Under the pieces are notes generated by a model. The model ran no database searches. It was not told the DNA's origin and worked only from the letters and a program-made list of their open reading frames with translations. Source: CAZHJA01 sp964532865 (lineage in GTDB: Bacteria; Patescibacteriota; Microgenomatia; UBA1406; GWC2-37-13). From it: DNA of 9,536 nt. The stretch is from assembly GCA_964532865.1 (NCBI GenBank), contig CAZHJA010000036.1, forward strand, positions 1 through 9,536, written 5' to 3'. The translations under genes and the position numbers were made by a program. Below are positions 6,853 to 9,536 of the stretch, piece by piece (position 1 is the stretch's first letter; each line of letters begins with the position of its first letter).

Positions 6853-6859
6853 TTATTAC

Positions 6860-8338
6860 ATGAAAGAAAAGATTATTACATCAGGCTTTTTTTTGCACTT
6901 TCTTGACGGAATACTGCCTTTTTTAACCTGGGTAATAATTACTCTTCCATTATGGCTTTCTCCATTTCATCCTGCTATTGTTGCATATTTTATAATTACA
7001 TTTGATGTTTACTTTTTGTATAAATCAATAAATACTGCATATTTAGCATCAATATCTTATAAAAATATTATTTATCATTCAAAAATATCATTTTTCAAAA
7101 GAATACAAAGGCGCAATAAAGCAAAAAATATTAATCACTTTATTATTCTTCCAAATTATAAAGAACTTATTACAACATTAGAATCAACAATCTCTGCAAT
7201 ATGTAATAGCGACTATCCTTATAAAAAAATCTATTTGGTATTGGCATTTGAAAAGAGAGAAAATGAAGCTGAAATTAAAGCTAAAAAACTTAAAAGTAAA
7301 TTTAAAGCTTTTTTTAAAAATATTATTATTTCATATCATGAATTATTGCCTAATGAAGTTGCGGGAAAGGCAAGTAATCAAACAACTGCAGCAAAATTAG
7401 TTTACCAATACGTAAAAGAAAAAAATCTTGATCCAAAAGATACTATGATTACAATCTGTGACGCAGACAGCAGATTTCCAAAAAATTACTTTTCATATCT
7501 AACTTATGAATTCTTAAGAGACAAAAATCCTCTTTATCATTTTTACTGGGCTCCTGTTTTACTATATAATAACTTTTGGAAACTTCCTTTTTTCTTAAGA
7601 ATTCAAGCAACTCTTGCATCAATTTTAAGATTGGCATTTCTTTCAAAAAAAGAAAACTTAATTCAAATCTCAACGTATTCAACAAATCTTTGGCTTTTAA
7701 AACAAATTAATTTCTGGGATGTTGATATTATTCCTGAAGACTGGCACATATATCTTCAGGCTTTTTTTACATTTGGAGATAAAGTAAAAACAATTCCTCT
7801 TTTTACTATTATAAATAGTGATGCTGTATATTCAGGAAAAGTATTCAAAACAATAAAAAACCGCTATGAACAAGAAAAGCGTTGGGCATGGGGCGTTTCA
7901 GATATTGGATATTCTTTAAAAAAATGCTTTACAACTCCACATATTAATATGTGGACTAAATTAAAAAAAATCATATTTATTGCAGAAAGCCACCTTCTTT
8001 GGCCAACATCTTTTTTCATCCTTACAATAAGCGCATCAATTCCTCCTCTTATTAATCCTGTATTTAAAAGAACAGTTTTAGGCTTTCTTCTTCCTCAAAT
8101 GGCAGGACTTATCTTAACCATTGCAACATTAATGCTTTTTCTCTATACATATCTTGATATTAAAATCAGGCAGAAAATGAAACACAAAATATCTATATTA
8201 TCAATACCGCTTTTATTTATACAATGGTTCCTTCTTCCGGTAATTTCATTTTTCTTTTCATCACTTCCCTCTCTTGAAGCTCATACAAGATTGTTGCTTA
8301 AAAAAAAGATAGAATATAAAGTAACTGAAAAACTATAA
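6860..8338 (+). CDS. Membrane-bound family-2 glycosyltransferase
   Basis: The 492-residue protein has two N-terminal membrane segments (about 8-32 and 38-58), a cytosolic GT-A catalytic domain (about 90-350), and three C-terminal membrane segments (about 371-398, 405-432 and 444-470). Catalytic signs are LPNYKE (97-102) at the start of the nucleotide-sugar fold, GKASN (169-173), the DAD metal/nucleotide motif (201-203), PEDW (292-295) supplying the catalytic base region, and QEKRW (338-342), the QxxRW motif of cellulose-synthase-like enzymes. It probably transfers a sugar from a nucleotide donor to a growing glycan or lipid carrier at the inner membrane face. QxxRW would permit processive synthesis, but several non-processive relatives also have it. 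No PilZ domain is present. It follows the helicase gene by 19 bp and precedes another glycosyltransferase by 47 bp. Donor and product cannot be read from sequence. Confidence 0.9.
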   Translation: MKEKIITSGFFLHFLDGILPFLTWVIITLPLWLSPFHPAIVAYFIITFDVYFLYKSINTAYLASISYKNIIYHSKISFFKRIQRRNKAKNINHFIILPNYKELITTLESTISAICNSDYPYKKIYLVLAFEKRENEAEIKAKKLKSKFKAFFKNIIISYHELLPNEVAGKASNQTTAAKLVYQYVKEKNLDPKDTMITICDADSRFPKNYFSYLTYEFLRDKNPLYHFYWAPVLLYNNFWKLPFFLRIQATLASILRLAFLSKKENLIQISTYSTNLWLLKQINFWDVDIIPEDWHIYLQAFFTFGDKVKTIPLFTIINSDAVYSGKVFKTIKNRYEQEKRWAWGVSDIGYSLKKCFTTPHINMWTKLKKIIFIAESHLLWPTSFFILTISASIPPLINPVFKRTVLGFLLPQMAGLILTIATLMLFLYTYLDIKIRQKMKHKISILSIPLLFIQWFLLPVISFFFSSLPSLEAHTRLLLKKKIEYKVTEKL

Positions 8339-8362
8339 AAAATAAACAATATAATTTATTTT
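8339..8362 (+). terminator. AT-only hairpin after the family-2 glycosyltransferase
   Basis: AAAATAAA (8339-8346) and TTTATTTT (8355-8362) form eight A-T pairs around an eight-base loop directly after the stop codon. No GC pair is present, so it is thermodynamically weak and may be chance. It might limit read-through into the next gene. No better terminator is seen in this gap. Confidence 0.2.
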
Positions 8363-8385
8363 CATAATTTAAGTAGAAAAATCCA

Positions 8386-9536
8386 ATGCAATTTTTATTT
8401 ACAAAAACGCCACTTCTTTTTTTAGTTCAGAATTTATGGAGAGATGAAGCATTTTCCTATCTTTTGGCAAAAAAGGGAATAATCGAAATTATGTCCCTTA
8501 CTGTACAAGATTTTAGTCCTCCGCTTTATTATATTTTGCTTCATTATTGGATGAAAATATTTGGAACTTCTGAAATAGCTCTAAGAAGTCTATCAATCAT
8601 CTTTTATTGGGCAACAATATATATAGCTTTTCTTTTCTTAACAAATATATTTAAATTAACAACTAAAAAATCATTAATTTTCCTTGTTCTTTTTATTATA
8701 AATCCCGTACTTGTATATTATGCTTTTGAAGTTCGAATGTATACAATGTTTTCTTTTTTGGCAACCTATTCTTTTTATGAATACTACAAACTATGCAAAA
8801 CAAGTAACAAATCAAAAAGACAAAATGTCTTTTTTTACTTAATTCCTACAATCTTAGGATTATATACACATTATTTTATGATTTTTGTTGTAGCTTCGCA
8901 GTTTCTATTCTTCCTAATAAGAAAGAAATTAAAATTAGAATCTAAAAATACCAAGAAACTGCTAATGAATTTTTTAATAATTGGATTAAGCTTTCTTCCT
9001 TGGGTAATTTTTGTTTTATTTCAAAGAAAATTATTTAACGAATCATTTTGGATAGAAAAAGAAAGTCTAAAATCAATTCTGAGTTTTTTTGCTGCTCTTT
9101 ATTCAGGATATGGTAAAGAGTTTATAACAAAAGAAATATTTACTATTATTTCTTTTTCCATTTTTGTTCTTTTTGTTATTATTTTTGGGATTATAAATAT
9201 ACAATCTTCTAAAAAAGATCAAAAAGATATTTTCCTTTATCTTGTAATATGGAGTCTCCTTATTCCAATAAGTGTAATTTTAATTTCATTTATTAAACCA
9301 ATTTTTCTTACCAGATATTTAATCTTTTCTACTGTAGGATTTATTCTTTTACTTATTTTGCTTTTTGAAAATATTAAAAGCTATAAATTACTTTACATAG
9401 TATTAATAATTTGCCTTTTTCTAAACACTTTTAGATTTCAACAATTACAAATTAAAAATCGAAAAAAAACAAATATTAACAAAACAATAAAAGATATTAG
9501 ACTTATGGCAGGAAAAAATGATGTAATATATGTTAA
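8386..9536 (+). CDS. GT39/ArnT-type polytopic membrane glycosyltransferase, C-terminus cut by the window edge
   Basis: The frame stays open from the ATG at 8386 to the last base: 383 codons plus two bases, no stop. Features of the PMT/ArnT class are WRDEAF (18-23) with the likely catalytic aspartate D20 in the first outside loop, DFSPPLYY (42-49), SEIALRSLS (62-70), an NPVLVYY...EVRMY segment in a later loop, and LTRYL before the last visible membrane helices. These enzymes take a sugar from a polyprenyl-phosphate carrier and add it to protein or lipid on the outer face of the membrane. Only 17 residues precede WRDEAF, so the first membrane helix is short; a TAG at 8374-8376 blocks an upstream start. 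No TANNNT sits at the usual 6-7 bases. TATAAT at 8350-8355 could serve as a -10 with a leader of about 24 bases. It probably works with the preceding glycosyltransferase, but that is inferred from position. Confidence 0.88.
   Translation, partial: MQFLFTKTPLLFLVQNLWRDEAFSYLLAKKGIIEIMSLTVQDFSPPLYYILLHYWMKIFGTSEIALRSLSIIFYWATIYIAFLFLTNIFKLTTKKSLIFLVLFIINPVLVYYAFEVRMYTMFSFLATYSFYEYYKLCKTSNKSKRQNVFFYLIPTILGLYTHYFMIFVVASQFLFFLIRKKLKLESKNTKKLLMNFLIIGLSFLPWVIFVLFQRKLFNESFWIEKESLKSILSFFAALYSGYGKEFITKEIFTIISFSIFVLFVIIFGIINIQSSKKDQKDIFLYLVIWSLLIPISVILISFIKPIFLTRYLIFSTVGFILLLILLFENIKSYKLLYIVLIICLFLNTFRFQQLQIKNRKKTNINKTIKDIRLMAGKNDVIYV

Noticed and set aside
1..9536. CRISPR arrays, tRNA or rRNA genes, insertion sequences, toxin-antitoxin or other defence modules
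   Set aside because: No regularly spaced long repeats, cloverleaf-like GC-rich segments, transposase motifs or recognisable defence proteins were seen on either strand; the helicase-nuclease is best explained by general recombination repair.

Overview
The window looks like part of a small, AT-rich bacterial genome, most likely a Candidate Phyla Radiation (Patescibacteria) lineage of the Microgenomates type. This rests on protein character: a DUF1189-like membrane protein, an S10 with a CPR-like loop, and a one-chain UvrD helicase-nuclease. It also rests on low GC (roughly 25-32% by hand count in the helicase) and on the absence of usable Shine-Dalgarno sequences. The placement is an inference, not a database result. 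The standard bacterial code fits: the first gene ends in TGA and the other complete genes end in TAA.

Layout. Positions 1-188 are very AT-rich with no gene I can support; a few codons at the left edge could be the tail of an upstream gene. A 20-bp palindrome overlaps a well-formed promoter (190-221) that should start transcription at or next to the ATG of a P-loop nucleotide-kinase-like gene (228-1199, +), which carries an unrecognised helical N-terminal domain of about 120 residues. A 158-bp convergent gap with no clear terminator follows. Then come tuf (EF-Tu) and rpsJ (ribosomal protein S10, NusE), transcribed leftwards as tuf-rpsJ. No rplC follows rpsJ, so the usual run into the S10 operon is broken here.

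To the right of the tuf promoter region, four genes run rightwards with small gaps: a DUF1189-like membrane protein (3034-3876), a UvrD/Rep helicase fused to a RecB/AddB-type nuclease with an iron-sulfur cysteine cluster (3904-6840), a membrane family-2 glycosyltransferase (6860-8338), and a GT39/ArnT-type polytopic glycosyltransferase cut by the window edge (8386-9536). The two glycosyltransferases suggest cell-surface glycan or lipid-linked sugar work. The helicase-nuclease points to double-strand-break end processing. There is no strong sign that the four form one functional system.

A recurring pattern is a -10-like hexamer (TANNNT) 6-7 bases before the start codon, with no ribosome binding site, at five of seven genes. 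This suggests leaderless mRNAs. I see no CRISPR array, tRNA, rRNA, insertion sequence or defence system. The points most worth following are the kinase with its unknown N-terminal domain and operator-like promoter, the A6-G7 tract inside the helicase, and the broken S10 operon.
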